From Elysia marginata (Eukaryota; Mollusca; Gastropoda; Plakobranchidae), in contig BMAT01012428.1 in assembly GCA_019649035.1 (NCBI GenBank), positions 5,959 through 31,852 on the forward strand: a DNA stretch of 25,894 bases. The letters run 5' to 3'. Each line of letters starts with the position of its first letter. The stretch's first letter is position 1. The position numbers were made by a program, and so were the translations under genes. Below the pieces are notes generated by a model. The model had not been told where the DNA came from, ran no database searches, and saw only the letters and a list, made by a program, of their open reading frames with translations. Below, one piece after another: positions 1-10,834 of the stretch.

Positions 1-289
1 AATTTATAAGCCCTAGCACAATTTTATGAATTGTTTGATCCTTGTATTGCATCCTACATTTCAAACACAGAAAGGGTCTACTGTAGACTATACTGAAAAG
101 CTGTCAAAAAAATCACATAAGTCATAACTCATTTTACTTTAGAGATATTTCAAACAAGAAAAAAATGTGTACACCCACAAGTGTTGTTTTTAATTTACTC
201 TCTACAGAACAAAGCAAGTGGGAATGGATTGGTAAAAATTCATAAATATCTAAAAGTACTCAGTAAATTTTACCCTCTTTGTCTTCCAG

Positions 290-328
290 AGAAAAATACT
301 AGATATCAGCCTTGGCTTTGCTGCTGGG
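290..328 (+). CDS. SLC39A11: ZIP11 exon a (start of TM2)
   Basis: Acceptor TTCCAG at 284-289 and donor GTGAGT at 329. It encodes [13 protein letters not shown], matching the human segment RRILDGSLGFAAG. Phase 0 at both ends. It is the first recognisable exon in the window, so an upstream coding exon is required. Confidence 0.9.
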
Positions 329-3300
329 GTGAGTTTTCTTGTATATGTTTTTGTTAATATTATAAGGTTAAAACCTATTTCTGTATTTTTTTTCCTGGAA
401 CAGTCTTTGTCTTTAGAAACCTTTTCACTGACTTTTTCTATGAGTCTGTGGAAATCTATGATTTATCTTTTGTTTTCAGTCCAACTCACACACTCACAGT
501 CACACACACTCTGACTCTCTCTCCTTCTCATCGATATAGATCTGTTTCACAATTATTTGTACACACATCAACAAATAAAAAGGCTGTGTAATTTCTCAAG
601 TAATTCTTTTGAGCGCCCTGACCAATCTTCACATAAAACTATAACTGTATATATATATCCATGTGCCAACTATGCCAGCTATGGGCAGGTGGAAAAAAAG
701 TACACGGGGAAAAAAGCATGTGTGTGTTGGAGCATTAAGAAAATAAACTACTAAGAGGGAAAAATGAAAACTCAAATGACTTGAGACCTATAAACTTCTT
801 TTTTGGAATGCAATTTTAGTACATATCTTTGATAATCTTAGACTGGATCTTAATCATTAATGAGTCAAGTTTAATTCTAATTAAGTAATTTAAAACACTT
901 TGAAATTGAAAACAACGAAATGCACCCAATCTGTTTCAAATTCCTAAGATTGCATTGAAATAAATACAGTCGTCAAACCTGCCCAAGACGACCATTGAAG
1001 ATCAATGATGAAAATGATCAAGATAGACAGGTGGTCATGATAGACAATCTTGGTGTTGTAAAGCGATGGAGCTAGAATATCGAGGTGTGGGGGGGAGGGA
1101 TGTGTTTGGCAATGGGCTGTGTTGGGGTATGGGGTCTACTGATCTTATACAGGTTTATATCATAGGTAAACAAAAATAATTGGTTAGTAGGGAGGTGTGG
1201 GTCATGTCATAGTACTGGACTCAGTGGACAAGTGACTAATTGCTTCTTCTCAGGTAAACTAAAGAGTAGAGGTTTTTTTCAAGAGATTGTAATGAATAGT
1301 GTAAAATAAAAAGCTGCCCGCAGCCGTGTTGATGAAGTGGTGGCCATGCAGGACATCAAAGCATGTAAAAAAATCCAGGGAGGCATAGGAAAGTGCTCCC
1401 CAAATACAGAATGTCTCCTTAGAAAGGTCATTAAGTGGTCGGCTAAGCAGGTTCGACTGTAAGTACAACCAAGTGGTGATAAACTCATAAATTTGTTTTT
1501 TTTATGTTTGGGAATAGAGGTTAAAATCTAAAAATAGTTTTGGAATTTGGATTATGAGTGTTGGAAGATTTCCCATTTTGAATCTTTTAAGAACAAGACT
1601 CATATGGAAAAAATGCTACTCATTGCAAATCACTGTACAAATGGTTCATCCATATTTTCAGGTCATGACAGCAGCATCTTTTTGGTCATTGCTGGCCCCT
1701 GCAATAGAGATGGCTGAGGTATCAGGTCTCTATGGAGAGAAGGGCCAGTGGGCGTTTGTGCCTGTGGCTGTTGGCTTTACTCTAGGGGCAGTCTTTGTCT
1801 ATGCCGCTGATCTTGTCATTCCCGACTGTGTAAGTATTTACCATATGTATACAATATTCCATCTCATTTCCAGATATTCAAACCATTAGCCTTTAATTGA
1901 TATAAGCCTTGAGATGTAACAACTTCAATTTTTTTTAATTGCATAGTTTCTAGAGGAAAAAAACACAGCTGAAACTGAATACTCAGAACCCTAAAACCCT
2001 AATATAACCCTTAAAGCTTTTATCAAAGTCAATTGGTGATAATTAAAGATTAATTTCCATGTTCCTAAAAGTACATTGCATTACAGGATATTTCACATAT
2101 GTGATCTTTATTTCTAATTTCATTGCTTACTAAGTTACTTTGTTAGGGTGCAAGATGGAAAAGACATGGTATAGAAAACAAGCTTTATAAATTGGTCTGA
2201 AGCCATTTAATTTTTTTCAATGTGCATTATTTTTATTTTGATAGTAGTTCCACCTATCCCAGGTAAAACATCTGTTAAGCATTATAGAATTAAACATTGA
2301 TTGTTGCAAAATTAAATGATTGTTGCAAAATTAAAGCCCCTCACTGTAAAATAATTCTTGAATGGCAAATTATAATAATGGAGATGCAACTGAAAAACTT
2401 AGAGAACCATAGAATTTCTGTCTTCCTTGTAGCTCTCTTGAGAACTCTTGTAGTGTAGACTTATACTTTTGTACCTTTTCATAGTCCTGTTACTTTGTTA
2501 GGATCTCATCAAACTGAAACTTATCCCTATTGTCACATGCAAGTCAGATATACTAAAAGTTTTTTTGCAAAGTGGATCAAAACTATTTTAATTACAGATA
2601 GTCACCTCATTCTGTACAAAAGATACTGCAATTACCAGAACCTTATAAGTATTACAAGCTCACATCATGAAAGTAGAAATTTTGATGGAGTAGACAGAGA
2701 CTATTAACTATCAACTGTATTTCTCCGTTTTTGTTCTCTTTGAAGGGTACTTTGTTAGATCCTGTGAGCCTGTCAAGCATGTCTGAAGTAGTGTCTCCAC
2801 CTGGTAAAGATGGCCTGACAAATGGTTCTCCGGGAGGTAGCAGTTCAATCCTCCTGACTGTCGCTGACGAGACCGTGGTCAGTGCAGGGTCGAAGCTGCG
2901 CTCACATACAGAGGCAGCTGCTCGCCAGAGACGGATGGGGGCGCCTGGTGTGTCTTCCGTCCAGCCTCGTGAGCCACCAAATGTTCGTGAGTCTTCAAGT
3001 GCACCAGGTCGACTAGAGTCAGGGCTTGGGCAGGCCATCAACTGGAGGCGCATGCTTCTGCTCATCATTGCCATCACGATACATAACATTCCAGGTGAGG
3101 TCATGAGTATTGAAAGGCAGATATTGTCTCTGCCCTTTGCTTGAGGGGTAAAGTTAAATGTATGACAAACTTTGTTTGCTTATGGCACGTCATTGAATAG
3201 TTAAATATTAATTTGTGGTCTATTTTTATACATGAATATTAATTCTTCTGTGTTTACTATTATTTGTGCATGTTAGTGCTCAGTCCAAATCTTCCTCAGA

Positions 3301-6300
3301 ATTTTTAGAGATTTTCCCTTATATAAATCTATCTTGATAACTATAACCTTTAAGATACCTTTAGCAAAGCTTTGGCGACTGTTTCTTATAACCATAGTTA
3401 TCTTATCATGTCATATGTTCAAAATTACATATTCTGCTGATGTTGAAATGTCCAAGATTATATTTCTTGTTCTCAACAATTTATAGTTTTATTGGTATTG
3501 CTTTTAATGATATTGCATTTTTAATGCAGTGATATTTTAAAAATCAGTTCAGGTAAATTGTTTTGCTTCCTCAGAGGGACTAGCTGTTGGTGTTGGATTT
3601 GGTGCCATAGGAAAAACCAAAGCAGCTACATTTGAAAATGCAAGGTAACTATTATTTTTTTTCCTGACCTGCAGTTGCATCAAAAATATGCTGCTTAACT
3701 TAAGTCAAGGGTCACTTGTAGTTTCCACCAGTTTTTTAGATGCATATTACTGGAGGGTTATTTTTTTAGGAGTTTTTTTTTCATTATATACAGCATTATT
3801 AGTTTATTGTTTAACTTGTAATTCAGGAAGAGAGTTTGCTTCTATAGTCGCCAAATGGCGTTCAGGGATTGAATAGAAAATTGAGTAAATTTTAAACAAT
3901 TTTATAAGCTATCTTGAAAACAGCCACCACAACTATGCAATAAGGCCATTAAAAATAAGACATTCATTACACATTCTTATTGAATGAGTAGTGTACTACT
4001 AAGCAAATTCTCTTCTTCTTCAGGTTAATTTGAGTCTCTTTGAAATCCTCTTTTTTGACCATTCATGCTCTAAAGACACGGAGTGGCCTTTAACTTTTGT
4101 GGAGCAGTATATGTGACCCCAATCCCAAAAACCCGGCTAAATTCAGACATTTTTGTTTTCAATGATTACATCTGATCAGAATGTGTAGAACTCCAACAGC
4201 ATATGCCATAGACAGAATGCATTTGTCTTTCATATTTTTTTTTTATTTGAATTGTCAAAGCAAAGAGAAATGATTGATTTTTTACAAGTTTGAAACTGAG
4301 AAATTGACAGTAACTCAGAATAGGACTGGGCGACTTACGTTGGGTTTTGAGGATTGGGGTCACATATAGTAATTTGCTTTGTGTTGATTTTGAAGTTATG
4401 CCAAAGTACCCTCTCCCCTCTGCCTTTTTTTTTTCAGCTGTATCTACATTTTATATTTACAATGCTGTACAATTTTCAAGGGTTGTAGGAAATCTGACAA
4501 TATTGGTGAAAGGAGAATTTTTCAACCATTCTTTATTTGACTTGATAAATGCAATTTAGAATGAATTTTTGTGGTCTTTAGAAAAGAGAAAACGGAACTA
4601 AATTTTTGAATGCAAATCCAGCGGGTCATGTTCTCTGCATTTACTTTCAAACTTTTGTTTTTTTTTGATTAACCACAATAATATGGACTGTTCTATATAA
4701 CCCTAAGGATTATGAAATAAACCTGCATACAGCAGGCAGTTGCCTCATTTTATTTAAGCAATTAGTTAAAAAAAATTTTTTTAAGAGCTATAAAAACTCA
4801 TTTTATTTTTTCCTATTTATTGTAAATATGAAGTACTGTTTATATGTACGCTAAATAAATATGCTAAATTTGTTTTATATTGTCTGGGCAGAAACTTGGC
4901 ATTTGGTATAGGAATTCAAAATTTCCCAGAGGGTCTGGCTGTGAGCCTTCCCTTGCGAGGTTCTGGTATGCCCGTGTTGAGGAGCTTTATGTGAGTGAAT
5001 TTCATTTAGTCACAATTGGTCTTCAGTAACTTTTGTTTTGTTAAAATATCATTATCCAATGATTTGATAAAAAAAAATCGCAACTGAAAGAAAGAAAAAT
5101 TGAATGGGGTAAATTATTTTTTTAAAGAAGAAAGCAAAAAATGGAGGTTGATTTACAATACATGTAATGTGGAATTCTGATAATACTCTCATTTCCAGAT
5201 ATTTTTAGAAAAGTGTCAATATATAGATTTCCAAATTAAGGAGAATTTGGTAGTTTTGTTACAGGAAAAGTTGGTAGTGTCAACACCAACCTTTAAATAA
5301 GAAAAATTGCTAGTCTCATGGCTAACCCTTGCACTGTTTTATTTCTTTATGTTTTCCCCAAAATACCAACTTTGCTGCACATCATCTGTAGCAAAAAATT
5401 CATCCAGATTATAAAACCATCTCTGTATCTTGGTCTAATTTTGATGTGGGTAACAAGATTTTGAATTAGACTAGATTTGCCCCTGTGCCCATGTTCATTT
5501 TTGTTATCAAATTTATAAAATTTTATCTGTTTATATATGTATGTATGTAGGTGTGCAGCAATATAGAACATATATAGCATATCTAGGTTAATGTTTTTTA
5601 AATTTAATATATATATATATATATATGTGTGATTAGGTGGGGCCAGCTAAGTGGCATGGTGGAACCTATAGCTGGTTTGCTTGGAGCCTTGGCAGTGACA
5701 GTTGCTGAACCTATCCTGCCGTACGCTCTTGCCTTTGCCGCTGGAGCCATGATATATGTAGTCTTTGATGATATCATTCCTGAAGCCCACACAAGGTGAG
5801 TAGATTAATGCATGCTGACATATAATACAATATATAGTGGACCTTGTATCCAACAACCTTGGATTCAATGAACCCATGCATTCAACAAACTGAAACAAAA
5901 TCCTGATTTTTTTCTCTTCTTTAGCCCTAGAAGTGTCACATATAAATTTTTGCGCCATAATTTCCATAAGTTTTAGAGATAAAAATAAAATTCCCTATTA
6001 TAGATAGATTGAATTGACTGGATGACACGTCGTAGGTTAACCTTTGCAAATTTCCTATTTCAGACTAACCTTGTTTTTCGACAAACTGAAAGTGAAACTA
6101 AATCTAATGGGTGGCTTTTTTAGTCTTTTTTCTGGTATATTTTTCACTTTATCAGCGATGTAGCTTTCATCAAGTCAAAGAGAGAGAGAGAGTGATTAGG
6201 ATATATCAGAGGAAAAACCAGCTAGCGTTGCAAAAACTTGCAGCACTGTGTGTGTTATACTCTTTGTAGTTTTAAATAATGTTTCAAGGTTGATAGATAG

Positions 6301-7254
6301 TGTAAAACTTTCTTCTTTGGTTCGTTTTGGGTCACTTTAAAGAGGCTTTTTTTCAACGAACCTTGACTTCAACAAACTCGTATTATTTTCCTGCAAAGTT
6401 TGTTGGACCGAGGTCCACTGTAATAATATACTTACTGATAAATTTTGTGGTACCAAACTTTGAAAATAGAGTACCAGTGGTAGGGGTTGCTGGCCAAGGA
6501 AAAGTAGACTCGCTGCAATTTTACTCTATTTCACCAGCCTAATGATAAAAAATAAGTCTCTTTTGGTAGCACATAGTTTTTTTCTTTATTTTGAAAGTAT
6601 ACAGTTAGGTGATGATTCCATAGTACAAAAATTCATCCTTTCTTTTGTTTCAACTTGATATTTACTGATATTATTGCCTTGTTGCCTTATTATTCACCCA
6701 CATTCACCGTTCTTTACGCTCTTATTTGTTTATGGTTTGATACATTTTTTAAAACATACCTATAGTTCTTTTTAAAACATATTTCCCTCTTTTGTGATAT
6801 AGTTTAGATCAATTTCAAACTTTGAAAATTAGAACAGTTGTACTGTCTAATAATATTGGCTCCTGAAATTGAGAAAGCCAACTTTATTTTTTATTCCTTT
6901 TAACTTTAAGATCAATCTTTCTTTTGATTTGTTATAGCAGCCAGCCTCAAAATTAAAACTTTCTCTAATTTGCAAGGGAAAGAAAATTTGGTAAAATCTT
7001 ATTGGAAGTATATTTGTGAGAATTTGCAGAATTTCATGAATTTACCCTGGAGCCATATTGAATCTAAAAAACAAATAAGTACCAATTGATTTCAAACTAG
7101 ATCTAGATAACTTTACTTAAGCCTAGAGTAGTAAACACGCAAATAATCATAGATATTTTCATCTCTCTTTTTCAGTGGAAACGGCAAGATGGCTTCATGG
7201 GGAGGTATATTGGGCTTTGTCATCATGATGAGCTTGGATGTTGGATTAGGTTAA
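290..7254 (+). CDS. SLC39A11: Zinc transporter ZIP11 (SLC39A11), 3' part, seven exons
   Basis: Joined exons 290-328, 1662-1829, 2746-3094, 3575-3644, 4892-4990, 5637-5795 and 7176-7254 give 963 nt, 320 residues plus TAA, in one frame with GT-AG borders throughout. The family moves Zn2+ into the cytosol; ZIP11 is reported on Golgi or other internal membranes. Helices in fragment numbering: TM2 about 8-30, TM3 about 44-66, a long Ser/Gly/Pro-rich loop 70-168, TM4 about 172-195 with HNIPEG (182-187), TM5 about 210-228 with QNFPEG (218-223), TM6, TM7 with FDDIIPEA, and TM8 ending SLDVGLG. The paired N-x-P-E-G motifs in TM4 and TM5 are the metal-site signature of the ZIP11/GufA branch. Human ZIP11 is about 342 residues; roughly 36 N-terminal residues including TM1 are missing here and must lie upstream. 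No frameshift or internal stop. A small extra exon in the 1830-2745 intron cannot be excluded, but the 0/0 phase join and the alignment across it make it unnecessary. Confidence 0.95.
329..1661 (+). other. ZIP11 intron between exons a and b
   Basis: Non-coding by position. It holds a short CA/CT-rich tract at 484-524 and a G-rich patch near 1085-1140. A GC-richer stretch at about 1315-1470 is open in more than one frame but matches nothing I recognise. No TIR-bounded element found. Bases 1-289 are likewise intron with nothing recognisable. Confidence 0.7.
484..524. repeat. CA/CT-rich microsatellite-like tract
   Basis: Imperfect run of CACACA, CACTCACA and CTCTCTCT units, in the intron 3' of ZIP11 exon a. 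Simple-sequence DNA, no other role visible. Confidence 0.6.
1662..1829 (+). CDS. SLC39A11: ZIP11 exon b (TM2-TM3)
   Basis: Acceptor TTTTCAG ending at 1661 and donor GTAAGT at 1830. It encodes 56 residues, from [18 protein letters not shown] through [17 protein letters not shown] to VIPDC, covering the rest of TM2 and all of TM3. Phase 0 at both ends. Confidence 0.95.
1830..2745 (+). other. ZIP11 intron between exons b and c
   Basis: AT-rich. A direct duplication of GATTGTTGCAAAATTAAA occurs near 2300-2335. No element ends or coding signal seen. Both flanking exons are in phase 0. Confidence 0.7.
2746..3094 (+). CDS. SLC39A11: ZIP11 exon c (long cytoplasmic loop and TM4 start)
   Basis: Acceptor TTTGAAG ending at 2745 and donor GTGAGG at 3095. 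At 349 nt it is the largest exon. It encodes the Ser/Gly/Pro-rich TM3-TM4 loop, then [18 protein letters not shown], with the Glu of HNIPEG split across the intron (phase 1). It is visibly GC-richer and contains more CpG than its flanks. The loop is variable in the family; the TM4 end is strongly conserved. Confidence 0.93.
3095..3574 (+). other. ZIP11 intron between exons c and d
   Basis: AT-rich, phase 1. Nothing recognisable apart from the splice sites. Confidence 0.7.
3575..3644 (+). CDS. SLC39A11: ZIP11 exon d (TM4 end)
   Basis: Acceptor CCTCAG ending at 3574 and donor GTAACT at 3645. It encodes (E)[22 protein letters not shown] plus the first two bases of Arg. Enters in phase 1 and leaves in phase 2. 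Confidence 0.93.
3645..4891 (+). other. ZIP11 intron between exons d and e
   Basis: Phase 2 intron of 1247 nt. It contains the inverted-repeat element 4112-4364; the remainder is AT-rich with T homopolymers. Confidence 0.7.
4112..4364. mobile_element. 253-bp MITE with TGTGACCCC inverted ends
   Basis: The left end TGTGACCCCAATCC (4112-4125) is the exact reverse complement of the right end GGATTGGGGTCACA (4351-4364). Similarity goes on inward for about 10 more bases (AAAACCC on the left, GGGTTTT on the right). Both ends are bordered by TATA (4108-4111 and 4365-4368), compatible with a TA or TATA target duplication. It has no coding capacity, so it is a non-autonomous DNA transposon. The superfamily is not assigned: Tc1/mariner would fit a TA duplication. 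Confidence 0.85.
4892..4990 (+). CDS. SLC39A11: ZIP11 exon e (TM5)
   Basis: Acceptor GGGCAG ending at 4891 and donor GTGAGT at 4991. It encodes (R)[20 protein letters not shown] and continues to VLRSF. It carries the second N-x-P-E-G motif. Phase 2 at both ends; the Met codon is completed by the first base of the next exon. Confidence 0.94.
4991..5636 (+). other. ZIP11 intron between exons e and f
   Basis: AT-rich phase 2 intron. A TATG repeat lies near 5532-5550 and an (AT)10 run at 5607-5626, directly before the acceptor. Confidence 0.7.
5607..5626. repeat. (AT)10 dinucleotide run at a splice acceptor
   Basis: Twenty bases of alternating AT, followed by GTGTGATTAG and then exon f. It occupies the place where a polypyrimidine tract normally sits. 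Confidence 0.9.
5637..5795 (+). CDS. SLC39A11: ZIP11 exon f (TM6-TM7)
   Basis: Acceptor GATTAG ending at 5636 and donor GTGAGT at 5796. It encodes [20 protein letters not shown] through [20 protein letters not shown] to [10 protein letters not shown]. Enters and leaves in phase 2. The acceptor follows an (AT)10 run instead of a pyrimidine tract, yet protein homology places the border here. Confidence 0.94.
5796..7175 (+). other. ZIP11 intron between exons f and g
   Basis: 1380-nt phase 2 intron. About 40% of it is the Tigger-like element 5835-6420. The remainder (6421-7175) is AT-rich with nothing recognisable. Confidence 0.7.
5835..6420. mobile_element. Tigger/pogo-like non-autonomous DNA element, 586 bp
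   Basis: The left end reads TAGTGGACCTTGTATCCAAC; the right end, reverse-complemented, reads CAGTGGACCTCGGTCCAACA. TA flanks both ends (5833-5834 and 6421-6422). Sub-terminal copies of a CAACAAACT-type motif recur at both sides (near 5878 and 6370). The CAGTGGACCT...AAC end plus TA duplication is typical of pogo/Tigger-type Tc1-mariner elements. No transposase frame remains. It carries an (AG) run at about 6177-6192. A related copy lies at 10835-11264 in inverse orientation. Confidence 0.82.
7176..7254 (+). CDS. SLC39A11: ZIP11 last coding exon g (TM8, stop)
   Basis: Acceptor TTTTTCAG ending at 7175. It encodes (S)[18 protein letters not shown] and then SLDVGLG before TAA at 7252-7254. The C-terminus LDVGLG is the same as in the human protein, so this is the natural end. 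Confidence 0.95.
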
Positions 7255-8055
7255 GAAGCGTTTGTTTCTCTCAGGTTAAATAATGTTTTATGCAGAAAAA
7301 AGATGCACCAAATTGTTTTTTTTTGAGACAACTCAGATGTTCAAAACTATTTTGTTTATTTTTTTTTTCAAATTAAGCAGGGCAAAAGATACCATTTCAT
7401 GTTTGTTTTATTCAAACTGATCATCCATGTATTGTAAATTTTAGAATGAAAAAAAATTTCTTTATACATCTCACACATGTTGTGCTCCAGAACTCTTCAG
7501 ATACAGGGTACAGAAAATTTTCTGTAAAAAAAAAATAGCATTAATTTTTTATCTCCAGCTACCATTTCAGACCTGCCACTTTTTTTTTTTGGGGGGGGGG
7601 GGGGGGGNNCCTTTTTATGGAAAATTTTTGGTGGCAGGTGTGTTTTGGGCATTGTCCTATTTTCATTTTTTGAGTTGAATGAGAGTGTAAAAAATTAACC
7701 TAATGGAGAGCCCAAATCTTTTTATATAGCAGTTATAATCATCAGTATTAAATGGCAGAACCCTAAAACATATAAACTCTCTTTAGATACTAAATATCTA
7801 ATATCTACTTAAAACAAACAAGGATATTTTGAGGCAGAATTAATGGATTTACAGAATAAAAAATCTCTCCTGTATGTGAATCTGTCAAAAAATCTATCAT
7901 AGAACTCACAGTATTTCTTCATCAAGCCTTAGTTTGACATAAGAATGCTTTGTGTTAACATGACCCATGTGACATCTCTGTATGTTAAAGAAATATTTTG
8001 AAATGCTTGATTTATATAGCTCAATTAATTTTGATTATCACTGCCTTATAATAAA
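7255..8055 (+). other. Probable ZIP11 3' UTR and downstream
   Basis: Follows the TAA at 7252-7254. The first AATAAA hexamers downstream are at 7855-7860 and 8050-8055, either of which could be the poly(A) signal; the true transcript end cannot be read from DNA alone. The N gap and its hairpin (7571-7639) fall inside. Confidence 0.4.
7571..7639. repeat. Inverted repeat enclosing T/G homopolymers and N gap
   Basis: ACCTGCCAC (7571-7579) pairs exactly with GTGGCAGGT (7631-7639). Between them are 11 T, 17 G, two N (7608-7609), then CCTTTTTATGG. The true loop sequence and length are uncertain because of the gap. It could be a small foldback element or the remains of one. Confidence 0.7.
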
Positions 8056-10834
8056 GCATAGAATGGAGGAGTTACATCTGTCATACATGTTACAACTGTC
8101 TTCTAAAAAAAGGCTGCCACAAACTGCTTTTTTTTGTCTTACCGTGTTATGATATGTATAGGCGACCAACGTAAATCAGGCACAGGTCAGAATTTTTACA
8201 TATTAAGTTATTGAAATTTATTAAAACTGTATTCTAAGCCCTTGAAGTGAATGATAAAAAACTACAACTCTAGAGTACCAATCTCCTGAGTTAGTTCACT
8301 TTGAGGGCAATAAAAATGTTTTACTGTATCGGAAATTATTTTATTTAAACTTAAAGGGCTCTCTACCTCAATATTAGTCTAAGTGACTTGTGCTTGATTC
8401 ACTCTCGTTGCCTCAAATATGGTTACTACAGTGCCTTGGACATAAGTGTGATAATCACTTATTAAAATAGAATCGAACCTCACAATAAATTGATCAGCAT
8501 GTAAAAGAAAGAAAAATAAAGAGAGCAATCAGGGCATACAAAGCATTCCAGTGTAAGTTTATGTGCTTTGTTTACATGAACAACGGTTTTGACAAAGACT
8601 GTCAAAATATTGAGCACGGTGCTTTTTTAAATTCAATGTTTTTTTTTTCCATTTTTTTTTAGCTTTTAAAATTGTTTTATAGTATTTACTATGCAAACAG
8701 GAGTTCTTCATAAAATACTTTTAGTCAATTTAGAGATATGTATTTTTAAATTTTTATGTGTGATGATAGCTACTCATTGATTCAGTCAAATCAGTTGTTC
8801 AAAGCTAGAATTTTTAGATGATTTATAGTTATATACATAAAAGTTTTGTATGGATCATTCCATACTTTTTTTTAAGTATACCTGTGTATGTGGTTGTTGC
8901 ATGGCATTCCCATGGTAAGGTTATCACTATAAGAAATATTTTTCTCTTTATTTCTCACCATTTGTTTCTGCCTTGGAGAACTTAAAAATTTTCTGATGTG
9001 TTTTTAGGTTTTGTTATACATTGTGTGTGGATTGTTTGTTTAATTTCAAAGTGTTTCTCGGTAAATTGTAAAGAGTGAATGATATTTTGTGTTGAGAGCG
9101 TAAAGATCACAACTTATTTTTCCTTCATATTTTGATTCCTCTAATGCGTTCAACAGCTTTTATTTGTATTCCTTATAATTTTGTTTTTTACAACTAATAA
9201 TTTTAAAAACCTTTTACAAGGAATTCGAACAAAGACCTCTCAGGAACACCCCCTAACTATTTTAGAACTGAAAAATGTAAACATTATCAATAAAAAAAAT
9301 TTGAACGATTGAATGAAGAAAAACGTGATACCTAATAACCTCTTACCATTGGCATAGCATGTGATTGTGAATTGTTTCTATCTTTCTAGGGCACACACTC
9401 TAAGTAGACCTCATCAGCTCTCTTTTCACTATGGTCTTTTCAATTTTTTGTGGCCAAGACTTTTTTGTATTCCAGAGTTTTTCACAACAGCATTTTGAAA
9501 TGGTTACACAAGATACATGTATATGCCTTATCTGTTCTACCCAATGTCTTCCTGTACTAGCTTTAGCTATTTGCCCGCTTACTTCCTTTTTTTCTTTGTC
9601 TTAATATTTTGTAAAATCCTGTTTAAAAACTCTTCAATTGGTTTTGAGTGTCTGAGAAAGGAATGTGGTTGCCCAAGTTAAACTGTTGCTAAGATGTTTC
9701 TGAATTTCTTGAAAAACTGAAACAAAATGTGCAACCTTTAAACCATTATTGATCTAAGCACTTTTGGAATGGTGCTGAAAATTAACTTCAAAAGCCCTAT
9801 CAGATACCTTCTTTTTAGCAGCTAAAATTAGTATGTCATGGTAAAGCGCTTTTGGCTTCTGGCTTTGCCAGCAAAGCTGATTGTCAGCAGCAGCAGCAGC
9901 CAAATACTGTGCTCCCTTTAAATTTGTTAAAATAGGTTTTCCTGTTAGTGTAAAAATCTGGTTTTTAAACAGAAGAATTAAGCTAAACAGATTTGTCACA
10001 CAGAATAAATTTGGGCCTGAGCTTAAGGTTTTTTGCAACATTGATTCAGGTTAAGAAAAATTTGTTCAGTTTCTCAAATCTCAAGTTCGTTTTCCTTCTA
10101 TTTAACTAATAAATGCTTCTCAAGACATTGTAGACTTACAAATGTTTCAATTTTCTTCAAAACTTTGTTCACGCGAACATAAATGTTCAGATAAGCACCA
10201 GACGTGATCTGTTTTTCTTTCCCACTTATCATGATAAATAATATTAGTTATTTAATTGAACGTATTAAAGTTTTGCAGACCTTGAAATGAGTAACTCTTC
10301 CCTAAAATTCTTAATCTGTTATCAGTGAAGTCAACTTCATAGTCTGTAATAGAAAAAGAATGTTCAAGGTCTTTTTTATTTTATTATATCACATTAACAA
10401 AACCCTCTTATGTTTACATTTTTTTTTTATGTGTACTTGTACAAATATGTCCTATGACTGATCATACTGAGTAATACAGGAAATGGTCGAGGACCCCCCT
10501 TTTTCCACTCTCTCTCTGTCCCTTCCTCCCTTATTTTTTTTAATGAATATCTTAACAAAAAGTTGAACACTTTTTCCAGAGAAGTATTAGGACATTTTAA
10601 TATTTATAAGCTAAAAAAATATGCTTAGTTAAAAATATAAAACTCTTTGATTTGAATGAAAACTGTGTAGCAGTGGACTTATTTGGACTGGTTGCCAAAC
10701 CTTATTATGCAAGGATAAAATGATGATCTTTATTCTCATGGTTTTTTATTTTCGAGAATCTGTGAAGACTGTTATAAAATGTTATGAAAATAAAATGACA
10801 TGATAGAGTTGTTTTTATTTGTGGAATAAAAGTT
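7640..10834. other. Intergenic AT-rich region, no gene recognised
   Basis: Three kilobases with only short open frames. The longest, minus strand 9754-10041 (95 codons), shows no family motif. Local features: a (CAG)5 tract at about 9886-9901, a GCTTTGC/GCAAAGC mini-hairpin near 9860, and a polypyrimidine stretch near 10493-10540. Part may be ZIP11 3' UTR if a distal poly(A) site is used. Confidence 0.6.

Noticed and set aside
2652..3104. 150-codon minus-strand open frame
   Set aside because: Antisense shadow of ZIP11 exon c, which has clear homology on the plus strand.
6836..6852. ACAGTTGTACTGT palindrome considered as an element scar
   Set aside because: Short and isolated; no flanking element sequence.
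9754..10041. 95-codon minus-strand open frame
   Set aside because: No family motif and ordinary AT-rich composition; the alanine run comes from a CAG repeat. No conserved context supports a gene.
10673..10695. CAGTGGAC as the second end of the inverted Tigger-like copy
   Set aside because: No TA directly beside it, and it lies too far from the matching sub-terminal block compared with the first copy.
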